From Desulfosarcina sp. (lineage in GTDB: Bacteria; Desulfobacterota; Desulfobacteria; Desulfobacterales; JAFDCJ01): a DNA stretch of 34,729 nt. Location: NCBI GenBank assembly GCA_029288035.1, contig JARFPZ010000112.1, positions 1-34,729 of the forward strand, in the 5' to 3' direction. Numbering within the stretch: the stretch's first letter is position 1; every line of letters starts with the position of its first letter. A program made the position numbers and the translations under genes. A model generated the notes under the pieces. The model did no database searches, was not told the DNA's origin, and saw only the letters and a program-made list of their open reading frames with translations. Positions 1 through 7,542 of the stretch are shown one piece after another.

Positions 1-28
1 GGCAGCGTCAGATGTGTATAAGAGACAG
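1..28 (+). other. Illumina Nextera adapter remnant (artefact)
   Basis: Bases 10-28 match the 19-base Tn5 mosaic end used in Nextera libraries, and bases 1-9 match the last nine bases of the read-1 adapter that precedes it. This is library sequence left on a contig end, not genomic DNA. An open frame starting at the GTG at base 14 would give a protein beginning MYKRQ, a well-known adapter-derived artefact, and should not be annotated. Confidence 0.97.
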
Positions 29-622
29 GAGGAGTACCACAGCGATTCCCTGTATTCACCTTCTTCAACACAATTTTGTAGTTTCTCCGAATTAAGTTTG
101 ATAACTTGTAAATCAATTTGGGCTTATAGATCTTTGAACTACGATGCATGGATCGTACAAAATGTAAAAGTGTTAAGGCATTATCACGCAAAGCGTTACT
201 TAAAATTACTATTAAATTTCCACATTCGATGAATTATCATCCGGCCAGAGTGAATGTGCTTTCCGTATGTCCCTTTTAGTTTGTGAGAACAGCTGCTTAT
301 CTATGTCGGCAAAGAGTATTACGAACTTTAGGGCTGATGTAGTGGTGAATAAATCTTGGTTAAAAGGCGGATTAATTTGTCTCTTAATATGAAGAATTAT
401 GTGGGACAGGAATGCTACTGACAATAAGGTGTGGAAGTTGAGAAATTTCGAATTTCTTCCTTTATCTCAGTATTACGTCAAGCTGTGATTGATTTAGTTA
501 CCTCAGTTTTAGGTAAGAGTTGTGATATCAATTAATCAAAATGAATTTTGGTGCATTACCAGATTTCTTGCCAAAATCTGCAATCAGAGCATTTTGCATG
601 TTTCAAATAGATATCCAAAACA
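29..622. other. AT-rich stretch, no gene recognised
   Basis: I see no convincing coding sequence, tRNA or repeat in this stretch. The open frames here are short (70 residues or fewer), lack good ribosome sites and show no motif. It may be intergenic DNA or decayed sequence; the nearby artefactual contig end means assembly quality should also be doubted. Confidence 0.4.
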
Positions 623-654
623 AAAGCCCCACTTCTATAAAGAAATGGGGCTTT
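623..654 (-). terminator. Rho-independent terminator
   Basis: A perfect 9-bp stem pairs bases 623-631 with 646-654, with three further possible pairs inside the loop. Read on the minus strand, it is followed by TTTTGTTTT, which is better than the plus-strand tail. It lies directly at the end of the minus-strand reading frame that stops at 653-655. Confidence 0.7.
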
Positions 655-901
655 ATAATTCAACCTTGGGAACCTCCGTTTTACCGTTGGCTTCAATGTG
701 AACAATTGATTTTTTAGTATCAGACTTGATATTCAGGTGTCAAATTAATTTAAGCGCATCAAAGGCCGAAATTTGTACGATCTCGGAAAAGGAATTGTTT
801 AAATACCTGCCAGTCTGTAATCGGTTGCGTATCGTCCAGTTAGGGCGGAAAATCAGCGAAATTTGGGCCGGTGGTTGGAAATAGGGTTGGAATTCAAAAA
901 A
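653..901 (-). pseudogene. Possible decayed ORF ending at a terminator
   Basis: On the minus strand, 53 codons (901-743), a single in-frame TGA (742-740) and 28 more codons (739-656) form one frame that ends in TAA inside the terminator stem. The last part reads like real protein (SDTKKSIVHIEANGKTEVP), but no ATG start or ribosome site is visible and I recognise no family. It could be a gene remnant broken by a stop or frameshift, or chance. A selenocysteine reading of the TGA is possible in principle, but no SECIS-like hairpin was identified. Confidence 0.2.
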
Positions 902-910
902 TCAGAAAAT

Positions 911-940
911 AAAAAAGAGCTTAACATTACTCGTAAGCCC
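911..940 (-). terminator. Terminator of the initiator tRNA
   Basis: On the minus strand a 7-bp stem with one G-U pair (bases 934-940 with 917-923, 10-base loop) is followed by six Ts (916-911). It begins 14 bases after the CCA end of the tRNA, as expected for a single-tRNA transcript. Confidence 0.7.
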
Positions 941-953
941 TTGTTTTTATTGA

Positions 954-1030
<77 letters not shown>

Positions 1031-1048
1031 TCAGTTTTTTGAATATTG

Positions 1049-1077
1049 TTAATAGCGGAACGCCATAAATTAGTCAA
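1049..1077 (-). promoter_or_regulatory. Sigma-70 promoter of tRNA-fMet
   Basis: Minus-strand TTGACT (1077-1072), 17-bp spacer, TATTAA (1054-1049). Transcription would start near 1042, about 12 bases before the mature tRNA 5' end. It sits entirely between the hldE stop and the tRNA, so the tRNA need not depend on read-through from hldE. Confidence 0.65.
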
Positions 1078-1096
1078 GGGAATTTTTTTGGGATAC

Positions 1097-2545
1097 TCAA
1101 CATTTATTTTTAATACTGTTAATAATTTGAGCGGCGGATATATCTTCAGTTATGGGTATCAGTTCGATACGTCCTCCGTAGTTTTCGACAATTTTCCGTC
1201 CCAAAACTTCTGCTGATTTGTAGTCGCTGCCTTTCGTCAATACATCAGGTTGAATGGCGCCAATGACACAGTTCAATTCATTGGTGGCAAAGACCACCAC
1301 ATAATCGACGCTGTCCAGGGCACTGAGGATCCGAACGCGCTCGGGGGCGCCGATAACAGGTCTGCCAGGACCTTTCAGGCTTTTGACGGAGTCATCGTCA
1401 TCAATGGCGACGATCAAAGCGTCGCCAAGCTGTTTGGATGCGGAAAAGAGCCGGATATGGCCCGCGTGCAAAAGATCAAAACAGCCGTTGGTCATTACAA
1501 TCCGCTTACGGTTTTTTCGCAGCTTCCGGCAAAGCTGAGATATCTCGTCCAACGATTTGTATTTGGAAGCAATGTCTGCGGATGTTTGCTGTAAGGCCTG
1601 CAATAGTTCCATTTTGCTCACTGTTGCCGTTCCGACTTTACCGACGACAAGCCCTGCAGCGGTGTTGGCCAGGGTAATGGCTTCTTTAAGTTGCAGACCG
1701 GCGGCCATGCCAAGTCCCAAGACGGCCAATACGGTGTCTCCGGCACCGGATACATCATAGACTTCCCGGGCCTTTGTGCTGATCTTAAACGGCTCACAGC
1801 CGGGCTCAAAAAGGACCATGCCGTCCTTACCGCAAGTGATGAGAAGTCTTTCGATGCCGGATTTTTCAATCAAAATTTTTCCTGCAGCCGTAATGTTTTT
1901 TCCGTCTGTAATTTCTACGCCAGAGGCCAGGGAGGCTTCTTTGCTGTTGGGGGTAAGCAAAGATACACCTGAATATTTTTCAAAGGCCCGCCCCTTTGGA
2001 TCGGCAATCGTTAGTTTGTTGTTATTCTTGGCGATTTTAACCAGATCGGCAATCAGAGAGCGGGAAATTACGCCCTTACCGTAATCAGAAATTAGTACCA
2101 GATCGACCTCAGGGATGATTTTCTCAGCCAGCGTCGTAAGGGATCTGAAGGTTGAAACAGACACTTTTTGTTGCGTCTCTCGGTCAATGCGAAGCACCTG
2201 TTGATGGTCTGCAATTATCCGCGTCTTTTTCGTTGTTGGTCGTGAGCGTTCCTGAATAACTCCCTGGATATCCACGCCGAGATCGTTTAGTTTATTCAAC
2301 AGGAGTTTGCTGTCCCTGCCCGTTCCGGTCACACCGAGTACGAAAACTTGGGCTCCCAAGGCCACCAGATTGTTGACGACATTGCCGGAGCCTCCCAGTG
2401 TATAATCCTCATTTTTAACCGACACCACCTGAACCGGTGCCTCGGGAGAGATGCGATCCACTTCTCCCCATACATATTCATCAATCATCAAATCACCAAC
2501 GACCAGAAGGCGGCAATTATCAAATCTTGAAATGTCTATCTGCAT
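1097..2545 (-). CDS. hldE: Bifunctional heptose 7-phosphate kinase / heptose 1-phosphate adenylyltransferase HldE
   Basis: Cytosolic enzyme of ADP-heptose synthesis for the LPS inner core. The N-terminal PfkB-type kinase domain (about 1-320) phosphorylates D-glycero-D-manno-heptose 7-phosphate at C1; the C-terminal nucleotidyltransferase domain (about 345-482) adds AMP. Visible motifs are the glycine-rich GGSGNVVNNL sugar-site segment, the PfkB signature DVSGAGDT with catalytic Asp270, and NGCFDLLHAGH with the nucleotidyltransferase HxGH at 360-363. The length of 482 residues matches full HldE, so the two domains are fused here rather than split into HldA and HldC. It starts 12 bases after the thioesterase gene, so the two are probably co-transcribed. 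The partner genes gmhA, gmhB and hldD are not in the window. Its presence implies a Gram-negative outer membrane with heptose-containing LPS. Confidence 0.96.
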   Translation of the reverse strand: MQIDISRFDNCRLLVVGDLMIDEYVWGEVDRISPEAPVQVVSVKNEDYTLGGSGNVVNNLVALGAQVFVLGVTGTGRDSKLLLNKLNDLGVDIQGVIQERSRPTTKKTRIIADHQQVLRIDRETQQKVSVSTFRSLTTLAEKIIPEVDLVLISDYGKGVISRSLIADLVKIAKNNNKLTIADPKGRAFEKYSGVSLLTPNSKEASLASGVEITDGKNITAAGKILIEKSGIERLLITCGKDGMVLFEPGCEPFKISTKAREVYDVSGAGDTVLAVLGLGMAAGLQLKEAITLANTAAGLVVGKVGTATVSKMELLQALQQTSADIASKYKSLDEISQLCRKLRKNRKRIVMTNGCFDLLHAGHIRLFSASKQLGDALIVAIDDDDSVKSLKGPGRPVIGAPERVRILSALDSVDYVVVFATNELNCVIGAIQPDVLTKGSDYKSAEVLGRKIVENYGGRIELIPITEDISAAQIINSIKNKC

Positions 2546-2557
2546 TTATATCTCTGG

Positions 2558-2965
2558 TCAGACAACGGTTTTTGCAATAATCTCTTTGATGAAATCAGGA
2601 GGACGCACTATCTTACCTTCCCGATTGATACACGGATGTTTAGTATACCCTTTGGCCAATAGTGTTTTTCCATCTTCTTGGTAAATTTTATAATCGAACT
2701 TAAGACCGGCTTTGATTCTGGGGTCAAGCGAAGTTTCAATCACCAAAACATCATCGTATTTGGCCGGTCTGGCATATTTGCAGTGGGCTTCGGATACGGG
2801 CAGAAATATGCCATTGTCTTCTACGGCTTTATATGAAAGTCCCAGGAACCTGAACATTTCACTGCGACCAACCTCAAACCAGCGAAAGTAGTTTCCATAA
2901 TAGGCCTGGCCCATATTGTCGGTATCCCCGTAAATGACTCGATAGGTTGTGCGATGGCGCAACAT
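2558..2965 (-). CDS. Acyl-CoA thioesterase, YbgC/4HBT hot-dog family
   Basis: A 135-residue single hot-dog domain. The N-terminal YGDTDNMGQAYYGNYFRWFE segment is the 4-hydroxybenzoyl-CoA thioesterase signature with the catalytic Asp in the helix-capping position. Such proteins hydrolyse acyl-CoA or acyl-ACP thioesters in the cytosol; the true substrate cannot be read from sequence. A ribosome site GGGAG lies 9 bases before the ATG. It is followed by hldE after 12 bases and preceded by thrH after a 127-base gap, so it probably heads a two-gene transcript with hldE, though read-through from thrH is possible. Family certain, substrate unknown; YbgC proteins often sit with tol-pal genes, but none are here. 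Confidence 0.88.
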   Translation of the reverse strand: MLRHRTTYRVIYGDTDNMGQAYYGNYFRWFEVGRSEMFRFLGLSYKAVEDNGIFLPVSEAHCKYARPAKYDDVLVIETSLDPRIKAGLKFDYKIYQEDGKTLLAKGYTKHPCINREGKIVRPPDFIKEIIAKTVV

Positions 2966-3092
2966 AATAGGTTCTCCCTGGGATGACTTATTAAATCGAT
3001 AATTGACTCGCCGACGGCAGAAAGATATTCTTTCTTACTATATTTAATAACCTGAGTGCATCTTTAATTCGTCCATCGTCATTTGCAACTCA

Positions 3093-3704
3093 TCATTTTT
3101 TTCGTTCAATCAATTCAAGGAGTCGCTGCTTCAGCTCGGTGTAGTTAAATACCGCCGGGAATTCAGCATACTCCTTTTTTACATTTTGCGGCGGCCGATA
3201 TAAAATTGCGTGGTCGGCTGCTTTGAGCATGGTGATATCATTATAGGAATCACCGATGGCGATAACTTTGTAATTCAGGGTTTTTAGCGCAAGAGCGACT
3301 TTTTTCTTGCCGTCGGGCTGACGTAAATTGTATCCGCCAATGGAACCGTCCGCCGCAATGTTCAAGGTATTGCAAAAGAGAGTCGGTCGGCCCAGTTTTT
3401 CCATTAATGGACCAGCAAACTCAACATAGGTGTCGGATACAATTATTACCGGCATCATTGATCTGAGCCAGTCTAATAACTCAAGGGCACCCTCCAACGG
3501 CTCCATTTTGGCAATGACTGCCTGGATATCACTGAGCTTAAGATTGTTCTCATCCAAAATAGACAGGCGTCTTCTCATCAGAACATTATAGTCGGATATA
3601 TCTCTGGTTGTCAGTCTAAGTTCCTCTATGCCGGTAATTTCAGCAAAATTGATCCAAATTTCAGGCGTAAAAATGCCTTCTAAATCAGAGCACACAATAT
3701 CCAT
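3093..3704 (-). CDS. thrH: ThrH: phosphoserine phosphatase / homoserine phosphotransferase
   Basis: HAD-superfamily enzyme of 203 residues. Pseudomonas ThrH dephosphorylates phosphoserine and can pass the phosphate to homoserine, giving homoserine phosphate for threonine synthesis. The start at 3704 is chosen because the protein then begins MDIVCSDLEG, aligning with MEIACLDLEG of ThrH; upstream in-frame Mets lie inside hom. Motifs: SDLEG (nucleophile Asp7 and Glu9), TTRDI..YNVLM..R cap segment, VSDTYVEF (motif II Ser), and GDSYND (motif III/IV Asp pair). It follows hom by 22 bases. A ribosome site AAGGAG lies 13 bases upstream, slightly far. The hom-thrH pairing supports a homoserine phosphotransferase role in place of a classical ThrB kinase, which is not in the window. 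Confidence 0.92.
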   Translation of the reverse strand: MDIVCSDLEGIFTPEIWINFAEITGIEELRLTTRDISDYNVLMRRRLSILDENNLKLSDIQAVIAKMEPLEGALELLDWLRSMMPVIIVSDTYVEFAGPLMEKLGRPTLFCNTLNIAADGSIGGYNLRQPDGKKKVALALKTLNYKVIAIGDSYNDITMLKAADHAILYRPPQNVKKEYAEFPAVFNYTELKQRLLELIERKK

Positions 3705-3726
3705 ATCAATCCGATATCTCCTTATT

Positions 3727-5055
3727 TTAACCTTGTGTATTTGAATCCCGTTTTTCATTCTCAATTCGGATGAGAACCGCATCATTGCTGACGACATCCA
3801 GAGCATTGATATCGTTTAAGGCACGCTTTACGTCAGCCTCCTTTGCTCGATGAGAGAGCATGACCACGGGAACGGCACCGTTCATTTTGCGTCCTTTTTG
3901 GTGGACGGACTGTATGCTGATCCCATATTTGCCTATAATCCCGGATATGGTTGAAAGAACGCCGGGATGGTCAAGCGCGGAGAATCTGAAATAATAATGG
4001 GTTATAAGGTCATCCATGGGCAGAATCGGTATCTTGCGAATGTTGTCCCGCTGATAGGAGAGCGCGGGGATTCTGCGGGCGGTGCCGGATAATATATTTC
4101 TTGCAATATCGACAATATCACTGAGGACCGCGCTGGCGGTGGGCATCATGCCGGCACCGTGGCCGTAAAGCAATATGTCTCCCGCCGCATCTGCTGAGAC
4201 CGTGATGGCATTAACCGTGCCTTTAATGGAAGCCAGTAGATTGCCGGACGGTATCATGGTGGGATGAACCCGAGCCTCTACCCGGTTGTTTTCGAATTTG
4301 CTGATTGCCAGCAGTTTGATCCGGTATCCGAACTGTTTGGCAAATTCGATGTCCAGGGGCGTGATTTCAGAGATTCCTTCGACATAAACATCTTTTAAGT
4401 TAATCTCCATGCCGTAAGCTAAGGCCGTTAGGATCGCAATTTTATGGGCGGTATCGAAGCCGCCGACATCCAGTGTCGGATCTGCTTCGGCATATCCCTT
4501 TTTTTGGGCTTCCGCCAGTGCTTCCTGAAAGGTAATGCCTTCGTCCGCAATTTTGGATAAAATGTAATTGCAAGTGCCATTTAAAATGCCGGTCATCGCC
4601 TTGATTTGATTGGCCACCAACGACTCCCGCATGGTTTTTATGGTCGGCATGCATCCACCGACACTGGCCTCAAAAGCCAGGTCCACACCCTTTTGTGCAG
4701 CCGTCTCGAACAATTTATTACCGTGACCGGCCAGAAGCGCTTTATTGGCGGTGACAATATGCTTTCCATTTTCAATGGCTTTTTTTATTAAGTCTTTGGC
4801 AATGCCCTCTCCGCCGATCATTTCAATCACGATATCAATTTCAGGATCGCAGACGACTCTATCAGCATCATTTGTTAAGACACCATCCGGGGGACGAATA
4901 CCCCGGTCGGTTTTTGTGTCAATGTCAGCAATCCACTTCAAATTTAAGTGCGCTCCCACGCGGGCGGTCAAAAGTTCTTTGTTTTCAATGAGCAATTTTG
5001 CCACACCAGTGCCGACCGTGCCGAAACCGAGCAGGCCGATGTTAATTATTCTCAT
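3727..5055 (-). CDS. hom: Homoserine dehydrogenase (with ACT domain)
   Basis: NAD(P)H-dependent reduction of aspartate semialdehyde to homoserine, the branch point to threonine and methionine. The 442-residue protein has a Rossmann motif GLLGFGTVG (7-15), the catalytic domain with GILNGTCNYIL and KGYAEADPTLDVGGFD, and a C-terminal ACT domain from about residue 350 (FSALDHPGVLSTISGIIGKY), the usual threonine-sensing module. The start at 5055 is set by an AAAGGAG ribosome site 7 bases upstream and by family alignment; a longer frame reaching 5133 would run through the promoter. It is transcribed from the promoter at 5105-5133 and followed 22 bases later by thrH. Monofunctional: no aspartokinase fusion. 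The asd gene supplying its substrate is elsewhere in the window (19194). Confidence 0.96.
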   Translation of the reverse strand: MRIINIGLLGFGTVGTGVAKLLIENKELLTARVGAHLNLKWIADIDTKTDRGIRPPDGVLTNDADRVVCDPEIDIVIEMIGGEGIAKDLIKKAIENGKHIVTANKALLAGHGNKLFETAAQKGVDLAFEASVGGCMPTIKTMRESLVANQIKAMTGILNGTCNYILSKIADEGITFQEALAEAQKKGYAEADPTLDVGGFDTAHKIAILTALAYGMEINLKDVYVEGISEITPLDIEFAKQFGYRIKLLAISKFENNRVEARVHPTMIPSGNLLASIKGTVNAITVSADAAGDILLYGHGAGMMPTASAVLSDIVDIARNILSGTARRIPALSYQRDNIRKIPILPMDDLITHYYFRFSALDHPGVLSTISGIIGKYGISIQSVHQKGRKMNGAVPVVMLSHRAKEADVKRALNDINALDVVSNDAVLIRIENEKRDSNTQG

Positions 5056-5104
5056 TTTTTTACTCCTTTGAACATTGAACACCAGAACAATTACAAACCT
5101 ATAG

Positions 5105-5133
5105 ATAATATAACCCCAATAAAAGGAAGTCAA
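5105..5133 (-). promoter_or_regulatory. Promoter of hom-thrH
   Basis: Minus-strand TTGACT (5133-5128), exact 17-bp spacer, TATTAT (5110-5105): five of six matches in both boxes. The start would fall near 5098, about 40 bases before the hom ATG. Its -35 box is one arm of the palindrome at 5127-5148. Confidence 0.65.
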
Positions 5134-5148
5134 AAATTGTTTTGACTT
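5127..5148. promoter_or_regulatory. Perfect 9-bp palindrome between divergent hom and purM
   Basis: AAGTCAAAA and TTTTGACTT flank a 4-base centre (ATTG). Each arm contains a TTGACT -35 box, one for hom (minus) and one for purM (plus), with the two boxes only 8 bp apart. Either this is a binding site for a dimeric regulator, or the symmetry simply reflects two back-to-back promoters; in both cases the two polymerase sites should exclude each other. Confidence 0.5.
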
Positions 5149-5170
5149 TTAAGCCGAATAAGTTTAATTT
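5142..5170 (+). promoter_or_regulatory. Candidate promoter of purM
   Basis: Plus-strand TTGACT (5142-5147), 17-bp spacer, TAATTT (5165-5170). The -35 box is good, the -10 weaker (three of six). The start would fall near 5177, about 38 bases before the purM ATG. Confidence 0.4.
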
Positions 5171-5214
5171 TCAAGGACTTTTCTTTGGCCAACAATCATT
5201 GAGGGGAGATTAGC

Positions 5215-6258
5215 ATGACCGATTCTTTAACCTATGCGGACGCTGGCGTGGATATTGATAAGGCCGACAAGCTGGTCGGGACTATCAGTGAAATAGCAAA
5301 TCAAACTCCCCGGATGGGAGTCATCGGTGAGATCGGTGGTTTTGGTGGACTTTTTTCGCCGAATCTCGCCAATCTTGACAGACCGGTGCTTGTCAGTTCT
5401 ACAGATGGCGTTGGCACCAAGCTTAAAATTGCCTTCATGCTCGACAAACACGATACCATCGGTATTGATCTGGTGGCCATGAGTGTCAACGACATCATCG
5501 TCCAAGGCGCGAAACCGCTTTTTTTTCTGGATTATCTTTCCATGGGAAAGCTGGATAATCAGCGGGTGATGAGCATTATCAGTGGAATAGGTGAGGGCTG
5601 CCGACAGGCCAAATGTGCGTTGCTCGGCGGTGAAACCGCAGAAATGCCTGGGTTTTACCAGGACAACGAATATGATTTGGCCGGTTTTGCGGTCGGCATC
5701 GTTGATAATCGCAAAATCATTGATGGTACCGACATTCGAGTTGGCCATCGGCTTATCGGCATCGCTTCCAGTGGTTTGCACAGCAACGGATATTCCCTGG
5801 TACGCAAAATTTGTTTTGAAACACTTAAACTGAATATCGATGATTATGTGCCTGAGCTCGGCAAAGCTCTGGGTGAGGAGCTGCTCACGCCTACTCGGAT
5901 CTTTGTTGAACCCATATTGAGTATTTTAAAAGATTTGCCGATTCACGGGCTTGCAAACATCACCGGCGGTGGGATTTCAAACAACCTTCTTCGGATTGTA
6001 CCTAAAGCATGCAATGTATTGATTCAAAAAGAAATATGGGATGTCCCGCCTATCTTTTCATTTCTGCAGCAGGCCGGAAAAATATCAGATCAGGAAATGA
6101 GACGAACTTTTAACCTCGGAATTGGTATGATCGCCATCGTTCCGGCAGACGCAGCCCCGGATGTTCTACAACGATTGGCGGCCATGAATGAAAGCGCTTA
6201 TTTAATCGGCGAAATAATTACATGCAGGGATGCCAGCAACCAGATCATTTGGGAATAG
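5215..6258 (+). CDS. purM: Phosphoribosylformylglycinamidine cyclo-ligase (AIR synthetase)
   Basis: Fifth step of de novo purine synthesis: ATP-dependent ring closure of FGAM to aminoimidazole ribonucleotide in the cytosol. The 347-residue protein shows the PurM ATP-binding and dimer motifs: SSTDGVGTKLKIA, DLVAMSVNDIIVQGAKPLFFLDY, LLGGETAEMPGFY, GIASSGLHSNGYSLVRK and GGGISNNLLRI. A strong GAGGGGAG ribosome site precedes the ATG by about 6 bases. It stands alone on the plus strand, divergent from hom; other pur genes are not in the window. tsaD follows after 193 bases. Confidence 0.97.
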   Translation: MTDSLTYADAGVDIDKADKLVGTISEIANQTPRMGVIGEIGGFGGLFSPNLANLDRPVLVSSTDGVGTKLKIAFMLDKHDTIGIDLVAMSVNDIIVQGAKPLFFLDYLSMGKLDNQRVMSIISGIGEGCRQAKCALLGGETAEMPGFYQDNEYDLAGFAVGIVDNRKIIDGTDIRVGHRLIGIASSGLHSNGYSLVRKICFETLKLNIDDYVPELGKALGEELLTPTRIFVEPILSILKDLPIHGLANITGGGISNNLLRIVPKACNVLIQKEIWDVPPIFSFLQQAGKISDQEMRRTFNLGIGMIAIVPADAAPDVLQRLAAMNESAYLIGEIITCRDASNQIIWE

Positions 6259-6451
6259 ATGTGCAAAAGCATAGCCGTATAGAAACTACTGAAAAATCGG
6301 TAATTAGAAAGATTACCCTCAGGATTTCAAAATTTATAGACTGGCTCGCCAGAGGAAACATCGGGAATCCACCTTGCGTCGGTTGAACCAGCAGTAAAAC
6401 AGGCGCCAGGAGGGTGCCGAGGAAAGAAGATTGAAGATTTTCGAATGACAT
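6259..6451. other. purM-tsaD spacer with small hairpins
   Basis: Two short perfect inverted repeats are visible: GGTAAT/ATTACC (6299-6304 with 6312-6317) and CTGGC/GCCAG (6341-6345 with 6348-6352). Neither is followed by a T run, so neither is a clear terminator. The tsaD ATG has no strong ribosome site. Confidence 0.35.
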
Positions 6452-7447
6452 ATGAACATTTTGGGCATTGAAACTTCCTGCGATGAAACCGCTGCGGCGG
6501 TGGTCAAGGAGGGAACCACGTTAGCGTCTTCGATCGTTGCTTCCCAAATAGAGGTTCACCATCGGTATGGCGGTGTCGTGCCGGAGCTGGCATCCAGAAA
6601 ACATATTGAAGCCATCATACCGGTTGTTGACGAATCCTTGAACAGAGCCGATTTATCTTTAAAAGATATTGATGCCATTGCCGTTACCCGGGGACCGGGA
6701 TTGGTTGGTGCGCTGCTGGTGGGTTTTGCATTTGCCAAAGCCTGTGCCTATGCATTGAAAATACCATGGGTGGGGGTGAATCATCTGGAAGGCCATATCA
6801 ACTCGGTTTTTCTGGAACCCAACCCACCAACGTTTCCATTTGTCGCACTGCTGGTATCCGGGGGGCATACGGGTATCTACCATGTCACCTCTCACACCAC
6901 CGTTGAACTGATGGGGCAAACCCGGGACGATGCCGCTGGAGAAGCGTTCGACAAGGTCGCCAAGATGCTTGAACTGGGCTATCCGGGGGGCAGTGTTATC
7001 GACCGTATCTCGCGTGCCGGAGATCCGGGCAGGATAAAATTTCCTCGAACCTACCTGGACAAGTCCGAGTTTGATTTCAGCTTTAGTGGCATTAAAACGG
7101 CCGTTAATCGCTACATCATGACTCACAAGGATCGAATTGAAGATCAAACACCGGATATTGCCGCCGGATTTCAAGAAGCCATCATGGACGTTCTTTGTTA
7201 CAAAGCAATTCATGCTGCCATGGTAAAAGGTTGTAACCGCATCGCCTTGGTAGGCGGCGTTGCTGCCAACAGCCGGTTAAGGGAAAAACTCAGGTCCGAT
7301 GCCCGGCACCAAGGAATCCGTGTTCATATTCCATCATTGCATCTCTGCGGAGACAATGCGGCCATGATTGCTTCGGTAGGATATCACTACTTAAACGCCG
7401 GGATTGTCTCAGGTTTGCAGGATGATGTTTTTTCGAAGACTCGATAA
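6452..7447 (+). CDS. tsaD: tRNA N6-threonylcarbamoyladenosine transferase subunit TsaD
   Basis: Catalytic subunit that moves threonylcarbamoyl from its AMP ester to A37 of ANN-decoding tRNAs, working with TsaB and TsaE. It has the ASKHA-fold signature MNILGIETSCDETAAAVV at the start. The metal site is explicit: His111 and His115 in HLEGH, and Asp301 in CGDNAAMIA. SGGHTG and GGVAANSRLR are the nucleotide-binding loops. The 331-residue length is usual. No good ribosome site precedes the ATG, but the N-terminus aligns with the family. tsaB is present separately at 17578; tsaC and tsaE are not in the window. Confidence 0.97.
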   Translation: MNILGIETSCDETAAAVVKEGTTLASSIVASQIEVHHRYGGVVPELASRKHIEAIIPVVDESLNRADLSLKDIDAIAVTRGPGLVGALLVGFAFAKACAYALKIPWVGVNHLEGHINSVFLEPNPPTFPFVALLVSGGHTGIYHVTSHTTVELMGQTRDDAAGEAFDKVAKMLELGYPGGSVIDRISRAGDPGRIKFPRTYLDKSEFDFSFSGIKTAVNRYIMTHKDRIEDQTPDIAAGFQEAIMDVLCYKAIHAAMVKGCNRIALVGGVAANSRLREKLRSDARHQGIRVHIPSLHLCGDNAAMIASVGYHYLNAGIVSGLQDDVFSKTR

Positions 7448-7542
7448 CGCCTAATTACGAACAACTAATCTATTACATTCAATATTATTCTGTAACTAAT
7501 AGAAAACTAATATAAGTCATATAAATATCGTGAATGTTCCGG

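Noticed and set aside
14-232. 72-codon plus-strand frame at the contig start
   Set aside because: Its first residues come from adapter sequence (MYKRQ) and it starts at the adapter GTG; the rest shows no motif.
541-717. 58-codon plus-strand frame starting MNFGALPDFL
   Set aside because: It runs through the terminator hairpin at 623-654 and has no ribosome site; probably the shadow of the minus-strand frame.
1618-1869. Open frames antisense to hldE, tsaD, kor, tex and other genes
   Set aside because: They are shadows of well-supported genes in other frames, with no motifs or ribosome sites of their own.
3705-3806. N-terminal extension of ThrH to the first in-frame Met
   Set aside because: It would overlap hom and the extra residues do not match ThrH; the MDIVCSDLEG start fits the family.
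5056-5133. N-terminal extension of homoserine dehydrogenase
   Set aside because: It reads through the ribosome site and the -10/-35 elements; the family start and AAAGGAG place the start at 5055.
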